DNA of 47,516 nucleotides from JAWKTT01 sp041398965 (GCA_041398965.1 JAWKTT010000035.1:1-47516), one strand, 5' to 3'. Shown: positions 1 through 8,674, numbered from the stretch's first letter. Translations and numbers: made by a program. Notes: generated from the sequence alone by a model not told the origin.

Positions 1-287
1 TCCAAAACCAGCGATTCACCTGCATCGACGGTCAAACCGGCGAGACCCGTTGGACTTCGACTCCGTACGGCAAATACTGGAGCCTGACCGCTCAGGGGAA
101 CAAAATCCTTGCCCTCGACGAACGGGGAGAACTGCTCCTCATCCATGCCACCCCGGAAAAGTTTGATCTGATCGATACCCTCAAGATCAGCGACGACCCC
201 ACGTGGGCACACCTCGCTGTCTGCGACAACGAACTCTTCGTCCGAGAACTCAACGCCATCGTCTGCTACCGCTGGACGGGGGAGTGA
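1..287 (+). CDS. PQQ-like beta-propeller protein, C-terminal part (5' end outside window)
   Basis: This is the last 94 codons of a gene entering from the left; reading phase starts at base 3 and the stop is TGA at 285-287. The peptide contains CIDGQTGETRW, followed by ILALDERGELLLI and LFVRELNAIVCYRW. These match the blade pattern of PQQ-like/outer-membrane-assembly beta-propellers (x-A-L-D-x-x-G-E-L-L-L). Such proteins are usually exported and common in planctomycetes, where they take part in quinoprotein-type or structural roles. The catalytic part, signal peptide and upstream context are not visible, so no specific enzyme activity can be assigned. No terminator is evident in the 56 bases before the convergent topoisomerase gene. 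Confidence 0.75.
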   Translation, partial: QNQRFTCIDGQTGETRWTSTPYGKYWSLTAQGNKILALDERGELLLIHATPEKFDLIDTLKISDDPTWAHLAVCDNELFVRELNAIVCYRWTGE

Positions 288-343
288 AGAGGGGGATTCG
301 AAATCCGAGTTGCAAAGCTCTGGGAATGCTTCGCCCGCTCCGC

Positions 344-2272
344 TTAAACGTCCAGGTCATCCACTTCGCCCGCCTCTTCCATGATGACGCGGTAGCGCTC
401 TGAGGCGTCTTTGCCTAGCATCTGATGGAAGACTTTCTCCGCCTCGACAGCACTGTCAATATCGACTCGCAACAACACGCGCGTGGCGGGGTCGAGGGTT
501 GTCTCCTTGAGTTGATGCGTCTGCATCTCCCCCAGCCCCTTAAATCGCTGGACGTCGTATTTCTGTCCATCCTTCAGGCTTTCTAATATCTCTTCCTTAG
601 CCGCATCGTCCTGAGCATAAAATCGCTGCTTCCCCACTTCGATCTTATACAACGGGGGCTGTGCCAGATAAACTTTTCCACTCTGGATTAACTCTCGCAT
701 GTGCCGAAAGAAAAAGGCGAGCAGTAATGTACTAATATGATAGCCATCACTATCAGCATCCATGAGCAGGATAATTTTATCGTACCGCAGGCGATGGATT
801 TCAAAAGAGGTTCCGATGCCGGTCCCCAGGGTCTCGACTAAGTCCTTGAGTTCTTGATTCTGAAGCACCTTGCCTAATGCCAATGATTCCGTGTTCAGGA
901 CCTTGCCTCGGAGGGGGAGCACGGCTTGAGTGGCGGAGTCGCGACCACCGGCTGCGGTTCCACCGGCGGACTGTCCTTCGACGATGAACAGCTCGCACTG
1001 TTCAGACTCAGTCGAACGACAATCGAGCAGTTTTCCGGGAAGGTTCGATCGCCGCGAGCCGGGGGTCTTTCGCTTTACGATCGAAACCGCCTCGCGACTT
1101 GCCGCCCGGGCACGAGCCGCCAGAATGATCCGGCCCATGATCGCATCTGCTGCGGTGGGGTTCGAATTCAGCCAGGTTTCCAGATTTGGGCGGACGATTC
1201 CGTCGACAATCGACGCAGTCTCGGGGTTATTAAGTCGGTCTTTTGTCTGGCCTTGAAACATCGGATCGGGATGGAACACCGAGACGATTGCCACGACCCC
1301 TTCTCGGATGTCATCCGGTGTCATCGTCAGCCCTTTCTGACGGATATTATGGATCTCCATATAGTTTTTGACAGCCTTTGCGAGTCCGCTACGAAATCCT
1401 GCTTCGTGGGTTCCACCGGCTCGGGTCCGAATTCCATTGACATAGCTGCGAATATGTTCATCTGTCGATTCTGTCCATCTGAGGACCATTTCGACGCGGA
1501 CTTTTCCTTCGTCCTTTTCGGACGCAAACATGGCTTCGTGGACGTGCTTCCGTTTATCGTCCGCAATAATCTTTTGGAGATAGGCGGCGATTCCATCGGG
1601 ATGATGCAGTTCCTCCTTTGTGCCATGAACGTCATCGACAAATGTAATCTTCAGTCCACTGTGAATATAAGAGATATCTTCCAGATGCTGGCGGATCGTC
1701 TCGTGATTAAATTGGACCCGTCGGAAGATTTCGTCATCGGGTCGAAAGAAGATGGCGGTGCCATGACCGCGGAAGGGCTTCACCTGTTTGACCGGCGTGG
1801 TCGGACGTCCCCGTTTGTAGCGTTGCGTCCATTCGTAGCCATCCCGATGGACTGTGGCGACCAGTTCAATCGAGAGGGCGTTGACTGCGGACGAGCCGAT
1901 CCCGTGGAGTCCGCCGCTACGCAGGTAGTTCTTCTCGGAGAACTTTCCCCCGGCATAGAGAGTGGTGAGGATGACTTCGAGGGCCGACTTCTTCATTTTG
2001 GGGTGTTCGTCGACCGGAATGCCCCGCCCATTGTCTTCAACAGTGATCGAGGAGCCATCTTTGTGCAGGGTGACCTGGATGCGATCGCATTCACCCGCGA
2101 GGTATTCGTCAACGGAGTTGTCAACGATTTCCCAGATGAGGTGATGCAGTCCCCGGGAATCGACCCCACCAATGTACATGGAGGGCCGCCTCCGGACATG
2201 TTCGAGTCCTTCGAGAACCTCGATGTCCTTGCCGGTGTATTCCGCCGTCGTACTCTTTGCCGCGCTCGCCAT
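344..2272 (-). CDS. Type IIA topoisomerase ATPase subunit (GyrB/ParE family)
   Basis: ATPase/TOPRIM subunit of a type II topoisomerase (DNA gyrase B or topoisomerase IV B), 642 aa. It shows the GHKL ATPase signatures: RRRPSMYIG (about 27-35), EIVDNSVDE (48-56), EDNGRGIP (79-86) and GLHGIGSSAV (121-130). It also has the TOPRIM motifs VEGQSAGG (about 431) and DADSDGYHI (about 505), and the C-terminal QRFKGLGEM. DADSDG, TLL and the GKVYLAQPPLYKI stretch are more ParE-like than GyrB-like. In the first TOPRIM motif the usual Asp of EGDSAGG is Gln; the catalytic Glu and the DxD are kept. I chose the ATG at 2270-2272, because the upstream extension runs through a terminator hairpin and is not conserved-looking; AGGGAGG lies 12 bases before it. 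An ATG at 2282-2284 is possible but touches that Shine-Dalgarno. The partner A subunit is not in the window. Confidence 0.93.
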   Translation of the reverse strand: MASAAKSTTAEYTGKDIEVLEGLEHVRRRPSMYIGGVDSRGLHHLIWEIVDNSVDEYLAGECDRIQVTLHKDGSSITVEDNGRGIPVDEHPKMKKSALEVILTTLYAGGKFSEKNYLRSGGLHGIGSSAVNALSIELVATVHRDGYEWTQRYKRGRPTTPVKQVKPFRGHGTAIFFRPDDEIFRRVQFNHETIRQHLEDISYIHSGLKITFVDDVHGTKEELHHPDGIAAYLQKIIADDKRKHVHEAMFASEKDEGKVRVEMVLRWTESTDEHIRSYVNGIRTRAGGTHEAGFRSGLAKAVKNYMEIHNIRQKGLTMTPDDIREGVVAIVSVFHPDPMFQGQTKDRLNNPETASIVDGIVRPNLETWLNSNPTAADAIMGRIILAARARAASREAVSIVKRKTPGSRRSNLPGKLLDCRSTESEQCELFIVEGQSAGGTAAGGRDSATQAVLPLRGKVLNTESLALGKVLQNQELKDLVETLGTGIGTSFEIHRLRYDKIILLMDADSDGYHISTLLLAFFFRHMRELIQSGKVYLAQPPLYKIEVGKQRFYAQDDAAKEEILESLKDGQKYDVQRFKGLGEMQTHQLKETTLDPATRVLLRVDIDSAVEAEKVFHQMLGKDASERYRVIMEEAGEVDDLDV

Positions 2273-2602
2273 GACCTGTTGCATCCTCCCTGAAAGAACA
2301 TCATCCCGCCTGTCCGGGACCACTGCCGTATCATAGAGCAGAGCCCCTCCAGCCAGAAGGGAACCTGGGGAGAGATGGATTGAGGAGATGGTGTTCCGAT
2401 TGTTGGCGGAAAGAGTGCCCCGTTCTTTATGGGGCACAGAGGCCCCGGACAGGGCGAGACTTACGAACAAAAGCGATGGCGCGTTGGCCGTGGCTGACCT
2501 GTGGCACGTTTGCCGAATTGACCAGCCGGCAACGACAGGCGATAGAAGTGCGCCAGGGGGCAACCATTCTCCGTCGTCGATACAGATCGCTGGCTGGGTT
2601 GC
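2273..2602. other. Spacer upstream of the topoisomerase gene
   Basis: About 330 bases with no gene I can support. It contains a 7-bp stem hairpin at 2416-2438 (GTGCCCC, 9-base loop, GGGGCAC) without a T-run. It therefore looks like a leader or regulatory hairpin rather than a terminator. The long open frames crossing the region are shadows or N-terminal extensions of the topoisomerase frame. Confidence 0.4.
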
Positions 2603-2636
2603 AAAAAAGACCGGCACCCCAGAAGGAGTGCCGGTC
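2603..2636 (-). terminator. Rho-independent terminator after the His-rich exported protein
   Basis: Perfect 9-bp stem GACCGGCAC / GTGCCGGTC (2609-2617 and 2628-2636) with a 10-base loop. On the minus strand it is followed by six T residues (A-run at 2603-2608). It sits 27 bases after the stop of the gene at 2664-3422 and fits an intrinsic terminator for that gene. It also argues against any gyrB/parE start upstream of it. Confidence 0.9.
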
Positions 2637-2663
2637 ATGTCTCGAATCAGGACCGTCGATCAA

Positions 2664-3422
2664 TCAGGGGATCGGTGGGGGAGGAGCGACTTCGGGGCCG
2701 TTGAAGGGGGCGGGGGCCTCTTCGGGGCCGGCTGTGGGGGCGACGCCGACGTCGTTCATCAAATGATGTAGGGTCGATTCGATCATTTCCATCTTCGACA
2801 GAATTCCGAGTTGACCAATCTGTCGATGATGGTGTCGTTGCCAGCCACGCACGTCGTCCTGGACATGATGGAACAACTCATCCAAACCGCCGAGTTTTTC
2901 TGCGATGGCGCGTCGATCGGCATTATGTTCTGCGGCATGAATGAACTTCGCCACCTGCAAGACGGCATAAGTCTCGCGATAGGTTTCCGCATAGCCGGGA
3001 TTGTGTGAATAGTTGTAATGCATGTCGAGGCAAAGTTCGTTCGTCAGCGTTTCGAGCCGAGATGCCAGGTCGTCGACATGCGAAAAAGCTCCGAATTTCA
3101 CCTGTGTCGGCTGAGGCGCAACATTGACATTCTGCGTACTTGCCGTTTGTGGGACGTAATAGTAGCTACCATTGTGGTGATAGTAAGTCCCGTGTTGCTG
3201 AGCACTAACGTGGGGAACGATATAGGTCGAGTTCTGGTGGACAACGTCGTGATGATAGCGTCCAATAATGTGACCATGACCATCTCGAATCACGTGGTCG
3301 TGGTGGTCGATGTGATAGCCCGGCGAGTAACCACCTTGATGCTGGTGTTGTGCGTGGGCGGTGGTTCCTGCGAAGAGGAACGGCACGACCAGCATGGCCG
3401 TTGGAATACGAAAAGGTTTCAT
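2664..3422 (-). CDS. Exported histidine-rich protein of unknown function
   Basis: 252 aa. The start at ATG 3420-3422 is preceded by AGGAG at 8 bases and gives a clean signal peptide: a short basic N-terminus, a hydrophobic core (AMLVVPFLFAGTT) and AHA-Q as the likely cleavage site. The mature N-terminal 90 residues are extremely rich in His and Tyr (runs such as HIDHHDHVIRDGHGH and GTYYHHNGSYYYV), suggesting metal binding or low-complexity structure. Residues about 105-225 form a more ordinary, probably helical region (VDDLASRLETLTNELC... through HHVQDDVRGWQRHHHRQ). The tail is Pro/Ala rich (EVAPPPPIP). No named family is recognised. It is followed by its own terminator, so it is probably monocistronic. 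The neighbour at 3719-4138 is another small exported low-complexity protein. Confidence 0.8.
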   Translation of the reverse strand: MKPFRIPTAMLVVPFLFAGTTAHAQHQHQGGYSPGYHIDHHDHVIRDGHGHIIGRYHHDVVHQNSTYIVPHVSAQQHGTYYHHNGSYYYVPQTASTQNVNVAPQPTQVKFGAFSHVDDLASRLETLTNELCLDMHYNYSHNPGYAETYRETYAVLQVAKFIHAAEHNADRRAIAEKLGGLDELFHHVQDDVRGWQRHHHRQIGQLGILSKMEMIESTLHHLMNDVGVAPTAGPEEAPAPFNGPEVAPPPPIP

Positions 3423-3718
3423 GACGCAGTCTCCTGAAAGCAAGTAAACGTCCTTGTTGATGATGAAAACACCATGCGTGTCCCAGCATGGCCCGACTTC
3501 TTGTGGGCTCTTCCTTACGTGTCTCAACTTTTTTCAGACGGGAAGATCGACGAACATTCGCGAATGCGAACGGCTTTAGAGTAACCGCATGCGAGGCAAT
3601 CTGTCAAAAGATATTTGTCCCAACATGCGGTTTTGCGAAGACTTTAACGATCCGACAATCGACGCCGGCACGCCGAATCCTGGCAGATCAGGTTCAGCAA
3701 TTTGTCTCGGACTAACCG

Positions 3719-4138
3719 CTAACGTCCGTAACGACCTGCCCTATGGATGTCATAATGTGCCGGAAGAACATCGTAGTGACCATGATGACGCACGACGGAC
3801 GCAGGGTGATAGTCGAGGTGTGTCCTGTTGTAATAGGTTGGCTGACGATAGCTCGTGCTGTAGCTTTGAAGACCAGAGTAGTTGTTCACGCGGAAGTTGT
3901 TGTTATAGTTCTGTCCATAGTTTCCCACATAGGGGTTCCCATAGCTCTGGCCATAATTGTTGGCATAGTTATAGTTCCCATTGAAGCTCTGACACGATGT
4001 CCCCTGTCCGTAGTTGGAGGAGTTGTAGTAGCCTCCGTACGAGTTTCCGAAGTTGTAGCCGTGCTGGGCCTGAACCGAGGTGGCAGCGACGCTGCCAATC
4101 AGCAAGGCCAAGCACGTGAGTGTGATGAGTCGTGACAT
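3719..4138 (-). CDS. Small exported Asn/Gly/Tyr-rich protein
   Basis: 139 aa. The start ATG 4136-4138 has GGAG 5 bases upstream and gives a signal peptide (MSRLITLTCLALLIGSVAATSVQA-Q). The mature chain is a low-complexity N/G/Y/S sequence with repeating units such as NYGQSYGNPYVGNYGQNY. It ends in a His/Tyr-rich tail (HHGHYDVLPAHYDIHRAGR). The composition resembles prion-like or adhesive surface proteins, but no family can be named. The tail composition recalls the neighbouring His-rich protein, so the two may serve the same envelope. No terminator was found in the 296-base gap downstream. Confidence 0.75.
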   Translation of the reverse strand: MSRLITLTCLALLIGSVAATSVQAQHGYNFGNSYGGYYNSSNYGQGTSCQSFNGNYNYANNYGQSYGNPYVGNYGQNYNNNFRVNNYSGLQSYSTSYRQPTYYNRTHLDYHPASVVRHHGHYDVLPAHYDIHRAGRYGR

Positions 4139-4480
4139 GAGTGCTCCAATGGGTTGAAAGTCCGCGGTCTCCTGAGCGGGGCGAGCAACTCGCCTCCTGA
4201 TGAAACTGGGACAACGCACTCCCCGTGCCAACCGGCAGTTTTTGCCGAAATCAACAGGAACAGGTCGTTTTCCGGGGGCAATCTCCGTTTGTCGAACTTG
4301 TCGACGGGATAAAGCATGACATCAGAGTGAATACAGGCATGCAACGCTGTGACGACATGGCAATGCCTGCGGGGGAGAAGGTACCTCGCGTCGGCTGGCG
4401 CCTCCATAGTCCTTTGTCGAACAGTATGGGGCTTTCCAGCCAGACCAAGTGCCGATGGATGTCTGAGCAAAAAGGGGCGG
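4139..4480. other. Spacer with a half-copy of a dispersed repeat
   Basis: No gene is supported here. Positions 4371-4405 carry GGGGGAGAAGG followed by a stretch matching 20 of 24 bases of 25139-25162. The rest is featureless to me. Confidence 0.4.
4371..4405. repeat. Dispersed repeat, right half (GGGGGAGAAGG ... CGCGTCGGCTG)
   Basis: GGGGGAGAAGG at 4371-4381 is identical to 25128-25138. The following 24 bases differ from 25139-25162 at only four positions, including a shared TCGCGTCGGCTG core. The same core also follows the palindrome at 8701-8778 (8788-8799). Confidence 0.7.
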
Positions 4481-4535
4481 GAGTGACTCGTGTCAGCTTG
4501 GAAGAACGGACCCACTGCCGTGTTTCAACGGGCTG
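4481..4535 (-). repeat. Post-stop-codon repeat, copy 1
   Basis: 55 bases immediately after the stop codon of the Nudix gene. On the minus strand the stop is followed directly by CAGCCCGTTGAAA and, about 40 bases on, by CCAAGCTGACACGAGTCACT. A second copy sits in the same place after the WD40 gene (6707-6760), nearly identical at both ends. Confidence 0.85.
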
Positions 4536-5045
4536 TTAGCAGTCGATGATCGTCTCGAACCACTGCCAGAGTTTCCGGAAGGGGGGAGTGAAAAGCTTCG
4601 GCTGTTCTCGCAGGCGGTGAGAGATGGCTTTGATGGAGAGGTATTCGATGCCAGCAATCTCTTGCGGGCAGGGAGTTGGGACGGCATCGGTCACGAGACG
4701 GTAGAGCACAGTGTGCTCGAAGGCCGTTTCGGGGCTGGCGGGAAGCTTGGTGAGGAACTCGAGGTTTCCCGAGAGGCTCAACTCTTCTCGCAACTCGCGA
4801 TGAGCTGCTTCGAGGTACGATTCCCCTGCATCAAGATGCCCAGAAGCCGAGGATGTGTAGCAACTCGGATACTGATCTTTCGTCGTTGAACGGAGATGCA
4901 AGATCAGTTCGCCAGCCGAGTTTTGCACCCAGATATGGACTGCACGATGCAGCATCGACTGGGCATGAATGTCCCCTCGTGTCGCTTGTCCGACGACTTG
5001 GTCGTCGGCATCACACACATCAAACAACTCGTCAGCCGACTGCAT
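4536..5045 (-). CDS. Nudix hydrolase (IDI/YfcD-like)
   Basis: 169 aa Nudix-family pyrophosphohydrolase. The Nudix box is clear: GHLDAGESYLEAAHRELREE fits G-x5-E-x7-R-E-U-x-E-E, lacking only the final conserved Gly. The N-terminal DVCDADDQVVGQATR and HRAVHIWVQN match the subgroup containing isopentenyl-diphosphate isomerase-like and YfcD-type Nudix proteins. Its substrate is therefore uncertain. The start at ATG 5043-5045 (MQSADELFDV) has AGGGAGA just upstream; the longer frame upstream is unlike the family. The gene is followed immediately by a dispersed post-stop repeat. Confidence 0.88.
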   Translation of the reverse strand: MQSADELFDVCDADDQVVGQATRGDIHAQSMLHRAVHIWVQNSAGELILHLRSTTKDQYPSCYTSSASGHLDAGESYLEAAHRELREELSLSGNLEFLTKLPASPETAFEHTVLYRLVTDAVPTPCPQEIAGIEYLSIKAISHRLREQPKLFTPPFRKLWQWFETIIDC

Positions 5046-5195
5046 CGCGTCTCCCTTTGTTGATCGAGTTCTTCTGACATCATCGTCACGCTTTGTAAGA
5101 AACGGCGTGTGGTCTTGCCAAGTGGGGGCGAAATGTTGACACTCTGATACAGTGAACGTCGGCAATTCCCTTTTCCTCGATTTCTGTGCTCTGCC

Positions 5196-5459
5196 ATGAT
5201 TGCCCCTCGACAGAATGCGGCTGCTTTGCTCGACAAACAGTTTCTGGAGATGCGTTGCGGCTTGCTGGACCTTGCGGCTGCGTTCGACCGGATCGAACGG
5301 GCCAGTGGGTCAGACGGCGTACTGGCTCAGGACGAACGGGTCCATCGATTGCAGGAAGGGTTGAGGATCCTGCTGAATCCCGGGACCAATCGGGCGGAGC
5401 AGATTCAACTCCTCTTCAGCGATGCCTATATCGAGAATTGGAGTCAGTCGAAACGCTGA
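5196..5459 (+). CDS. Small protein of unknown function upstream of the DUF58 gene
   Basis: 87 aa, ATG start, no signal peptide or membrane segment. The sequence is a helical, soluble-looking chain (LLDKQFLEMRCGLLDLAAAF, VHRLQEGLRILLNPGTNRAE, LLFSDAYIENW). I do not recognise a family. It stands 99 bases upstream of the DUF58/vWA gene on the same strand, so the two could be co-transcribed. No convincing Shine-Dalgarno is visible; planctomycete genes often lack one. Confidence 0.6.
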   Translation: MIAPRQNAAALLDKQFLEMRCGLLDLAAAFDRIERASGSDGVLAQDERVHRLQEGLRILLNPGTNRAEQIQLLFSDAYIENWSQSKR

Positions 5460-5558
5460 CCCCCGAGGTTCGCCGGGTCATGGCGAGTCATCTTGTCGAT
5501 TTTCCTCAGCGACAAGTTCCCACGACATACTTCTTCGCAGAAACGACCGTTTCAATCG

Positions 5559-6455
5559 ATGCCATCAGCCGAGCAGTACCTCAAGCCGGAAGTGATTCAG
5601 ACGGTCGCCCGTCTGGACTTGCGGGCGAGGTTTATTGTCGAGGGCTTTCTCAGCGGGCTGCATGCGTCGCCGTTTCATGGGTTTTCGGTCGAGTTCAGTG
5701 AGCATCGTCGATACACACAAGGGGACGACCCGAAAGACATCGACTGGCTCGTGTACGCGAAGACCGATCGCTACTACATCAAGAAGTATCAGGCCGAGAC
5801 GAACATCACAGGCTATCTGTTGATGGACCTCTCGGGGAGCATGGGGTACACCTATCGGCAAGACCTCTCAAAGTTCGACTACAGCATCTGTCTGGCGGCG
5901 GCTTTGGCATACCTGATGATTCATCAGCAAGACCCTGTCGGGCTGATGACCTTTGACGAAAAGTTCCGGGCCTCGCTTCCCCCCAAGAGTAAGCGGTCTC
6001 AACTGGGGAACTTGCTGGCCCTGTTGGCCCAGGCAAAGCCAGCCGGGATGACCGATGTCGCTGGAGCCCTGAGACGCTTCGCAGGGATGGTGCGTCACAA
6101 GTCGTTGGTGATGCTCTTCTCCGACTTACTGTCCGATGCAGGCCCCATCCTTGATGCCGTGCGGATGCTACGTTTTGCGGGGCACGATGTCATTCTGTTT
6201 CATGTGTTGGACGAAGCGGAAGTGACCTTTCCATTTCAGGGGATGTGCGACTTTCTGGACCCGGAGAGCGAGCGTCGCGAACTGGTCGATGCGGCTGCTG
6301 TCCGCAGCGATTACCTGGAAGCGTTGCAAGAACTCCGCGACCGTTATCAGCGTGAGTGCCGAGCCGTCGGAGCCGACTTTGTCCCCCTCGACACGAGCAT
6401 GCGATTCGATCGGGCCCTCGTCGAGTACCTCTCTCAACGCCGCGCCCGCTTCTGA
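5559..6455 (+). CDS. DUF58 family protein with a von Willebrand A-type domain
   Basis: 298 aa cytosolic protein of the DUF58 family, usually partnered with MoxR AAA+ ATPases. The diagnostic DUF58 block is present: HGFSVEFSEHRRYTQGDD, then DIDWLVYAKTDRYYIKKY. A vWA metal-binding (MIDAS) motif DLSGSM and later VMLFSDLLSD follow. I use ATG 5559 (MPSAEQYLKPEV), which matches where the family begins. An upstream TTG at 5493 would add 22 unlikely residues. No transmembrane segments are present, so this is the soluble DUF58 class. No MoxR gene is in the window. Confidence 0.9.
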   Translation: MPSAEQYLKPEVIQTVARLDLRARFIVEGFLSGLHASPFHGFSVEFSEHRRYTQGDDPKDIDWLVYAKTDRYYIKKYQAETNITGYLLMDLSGSMGYTYRQDLSKFDYSICLAAALAYLMIHQQDPVGLMTFDEKFRASLPPKSKRSQLGNLLALLAQAKPAGMTDVAGALRRFAGMVRHKSLVMLFSDLLSDAGPILDAVRMLRFAGHDVILFHVLDEAEVTFPFQGMCDFLDPESERRELVDAAAVRSDYLEALQELRDRYQRECRAVGADFVPLDTSMRFDRALVEYLSQRRARF

Positions 6456-6760
6456 AGACGCATCGCATCGTCCGGGAGTGCGGCAACGGGGAGCGGCGGA
6501 ATGTTGTTGGATGATCTCTATAATCGACTCACCGGAAGACTTGCGACACTCCGCTCATTTCTTGGGGGGCGACTCGCGGCACCGTGTTGAGACAATGGGA
6601 TGACGACAACAACACATCATGAACATTCGTTAACAATCTTGTGAAAGACGGAGGCCAGCCTTTCCAGCCTGTGATGGTGCTGTTTGATGTTCGGCAGTCA
6701 GCGTACGAGTGACTCGTGTCAGCTTGGGAAAGCGGACCTGCGGTCGTTTTCAACGGGCTG
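6456..6760. other. Convergent intergenic region with repeat copy
   Basis: 305 bases between two convergent genes. The right end (6707-6760) is the second copy of the post-stop repeat. No other gene, terminator hairpin or RNA was found. Confidence 0.4.
6707..6760 (-). repeat. Post-stop-codon repeat, copy 2
   Basis: Immediately follows the TGA stop of the WD40 gene on the minus strand: stop, then CAGCCCGTTGAAAA, ending in CCCAAGCTGACACGAGTCAC. Compared with 4481-4535, the first 21 and last 13 bases match almost exactly and the middle is diverged. Confidence 0.85.
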
Positions 6761-8674
6761 TCAGGGGGTCGGAATGGCTTTCCAGTTCTTGATGGTTTTC
6801 GCGTCGTCGAGGTTCCAGACTCGGACTTCGCCGTCGTAGCTGCCGCTGGCGGCTCGCTTGAGGGAGGTGGCGGTCGAGACGGCGTAGACCCAGTCGGCAT
6901 GACCCGTGAGGGTCTGTAAGATTTTTCCGTCGGCGGGGTTAATGACGCGGACCGTCTTGTCACTGCTCCCCGCATACAGGCGGCCATCTTCGCCGCGCGA
7001 CAGTGTCAGAACATCGCCGCCAAAACCTCCGACTTTGCGAACTTCTTTACCATCGGCTGCGTTCCAGATGCGGACCTGTTTGTCGGCTCCGGCAGTGGCG
7101 ACCTGTTTTGAATCGGGAAGAAACGTCACGTCATACACGATGTCTCCCTGGCCGTTATAGGTACTGACGGCTTCTCCTGTTTTGGCGTTGAAGACCTTGG
7201 CGGTCTTGTCGCGCGACGCGGAGGCGAGTTGGTTTCCGTCAGGAGACCACGCGACCCCGAGAACCCAGTCGGCATGGTCTTCGATCGTCACCGTCTCCCG
7301 GCCAGTCGCGAGGTCGAACACTCGAATTGCCCGGTCGGCTCCCGAGGCGGCTAACTGTGTCCCATCGGGGCTGAAGGCGACCGAGAACATCGCGTCTTCG
7401 ACCACCACTAGGTCGAGCAAGAGGTTGCCGTTGGTCGTGTCGAAGAGCTTCACTTCGCCCCCCTGTCCCGGTGTCCCCGCGGCGATGGCAATGCGTTGGT
7501 TGTCGCTATGGTAGGCGATGTCGTACACCTGTGACGCGACGTTCGAGATGCGACGTTCGAGCGTTCCCTGTTCGGCTGACCAAATGAGCACTTCATGATA
7601 TCCCGACGTCGCCAATGATGCTCCATTCGGACTCAGAGCAATCGCGGTGACCGGGATCGGGACGCGGTACGTCTCGGGAGCGGCAGGCTGCGGACGACGC
7701 GGGACGATCTTAAAGAGCGGAGCGGTCGGAGAGACCCCAGCATCCAGACTGGCCCCGAAATCGATCCACTTCTGGACAAGTTGGATTTGCTCTTTCGACA
7801 ACGGGTCGGCATCCTGCGGCATCGAACCATCTTCCAGCACGATGCACAGCAGCGAGTCCGCCCCTTTCCCCCGTTCGAGGATGTCCCCCGATTCGCCCCC
7901 CTTCATGAGGCTGGCGTAACTCTCCAGATTCAGACGTCCTTTGGCGGTGCGGGCATTGTGACACGCCAAACATCGCTGCTGAAACACAGGGGCGATCTCT
8001 TCCGAGAACGAAACCCAGCGCCCCAGTTGCTTGAGGGCCGCTTCGAGTTCCTGTTGCTTGCCAACCCGATCTCCTTCGACGGCAGCAAGTGCCGTGGTCG
8101 CCTCTTCGACCTCCTTGTTCGCAGTGGCTAAGGCCTCTTCATGCTGTTTTGACAGCGCGTTTCCTTGTTCGATTTCTTGCTTGGATGTCTCGATCACCTG
8201 CTGTGTCTGCTGACGTTCTCCCTGGGCTTTCGCGAGCGCCTCGGCCGGAGCCTTCAACTTCTCCTGAGCCGCTGCCAATTTGGCCTTGGCATCATCGGTT
8301 GGCTCGGGCATGTCGGCAACCACTTTCGCGGCTGCGTCGACGACTGCCGCCGGTCCCTTCAGGGCCTCTTCGGCTTTCTTGACTGCCTCATCCTGCGCCT
8401 TGATCTTCGCTTCCGCGTCCTTGACTCGCTTCTCGGCATCCAACACCGATCGACGAGCTTCATAGTGTTGCTGTTGTAAGGCGACCACCTTCTCACGCAA
8501 CGACTTCAGGACGCCAGCCGCCGCGTCCGACTTCGCCCCGGCGGCATCGGCCCGTTGTTTCAGTTCTGCGACCTGTCCCTCCGTCGGCACATCGGCCCTT
8601 ACCGACGTCGCGAGCAGTAGAGTCAACAGGCCCGTCATCAAAGTGAGGGCCAAGGATCGTAAGGCGGAACGCAT
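6761..8674 (-). CDS. Exported PSCyt1-type cytochrome c/WD40 repeat protein
   Basis: 637 aa. The start ATG 8672-8674 gives a signal peptide (MRSALRSLALTLMTGLLTLLLATSVRA). Residues about 30-215 form a long Ala/Lys/Glu/Gln coiled coil. A planctomycete PSCyt1-like haem-binding domain follows, with CLACH at about 235-239 in the typical context EIAPVFQQRCLACHN...KGRLNLES...GGESG. From about 330 to the end there are WD40 repeats (for example VAFSPDGTQLAASGADRAIR, VAWSPDGNQLASASRDKTAK, SGSYDGEVRVWNLDD). It is presumably periplasmic and links redox or protein-complex functions; the exact role is unknown. AGGGA abuts the ATG, so the start is a little uncertain. The 5' side carries a dispersed palindrome, and the stop is followed directly by the post-stop repeat. 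Confidence 0.88.
   Translation of the reverse strand: MRSALRSLALTLMTGLLTLLLATSVRADVPTEGQVAELKQRADAAGAKSDAAAGVLKSLREKVVALQQQHYEARRSVLDAEKRVKDAEAKIKAQDEAVKKAEEALKGPAAVVDAAAKVVADMPEPTDDAKAKLAAAQEKLKAPAEALAKAQGERQQTQQVIETSKQEIEQGNALSKQHEEALATANKEVEEATTALAAVEGDRVGKQQELEAALKQLGRWVSFSEEIAPVFQQRCLACHNARTAKGRLNLESYASLMKGGESGDILERGKGADSLLCIVLEDGSMPQDADPLSKEQIQLVQKWIDFGASLDAGVSPTAPLFKIVPRRPQPAAPETYRVPIPVTAIALSPNGASLATSGYHEVLIWSAEQGTLERRISNVASQVYDIAYHSDNQRIAIAAGTPGQGGEVKLFDTTNGNLLLDLVVVEDAMFSVAFSPDGTQLAASGADRAIRVFDLATGRETVTIEDHADWVLGVAWSPDGNQLASASRDKTAKVFNAKTGEAVSTYNGQGDIVYDVTFLPDSKQVATAGADKQVRIWNAADGKEVRKVGGFGGDVLTLSRGEDGRLYAGSSDKTVRVINPADGKILQTLTGHADWVYAVSTATSLKRAASGSYDGEVRVWNLDDAKTIKNWKAIPTP

Noticed and set aside
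926..2293. 455-codon plus-strand frame opposite the topoisomerase gene
   Set aside because: It lies entirely antisense to a gene with all family motifs and its product has no protein-like features; it is an antiphase shadow in GC-rich DNA.
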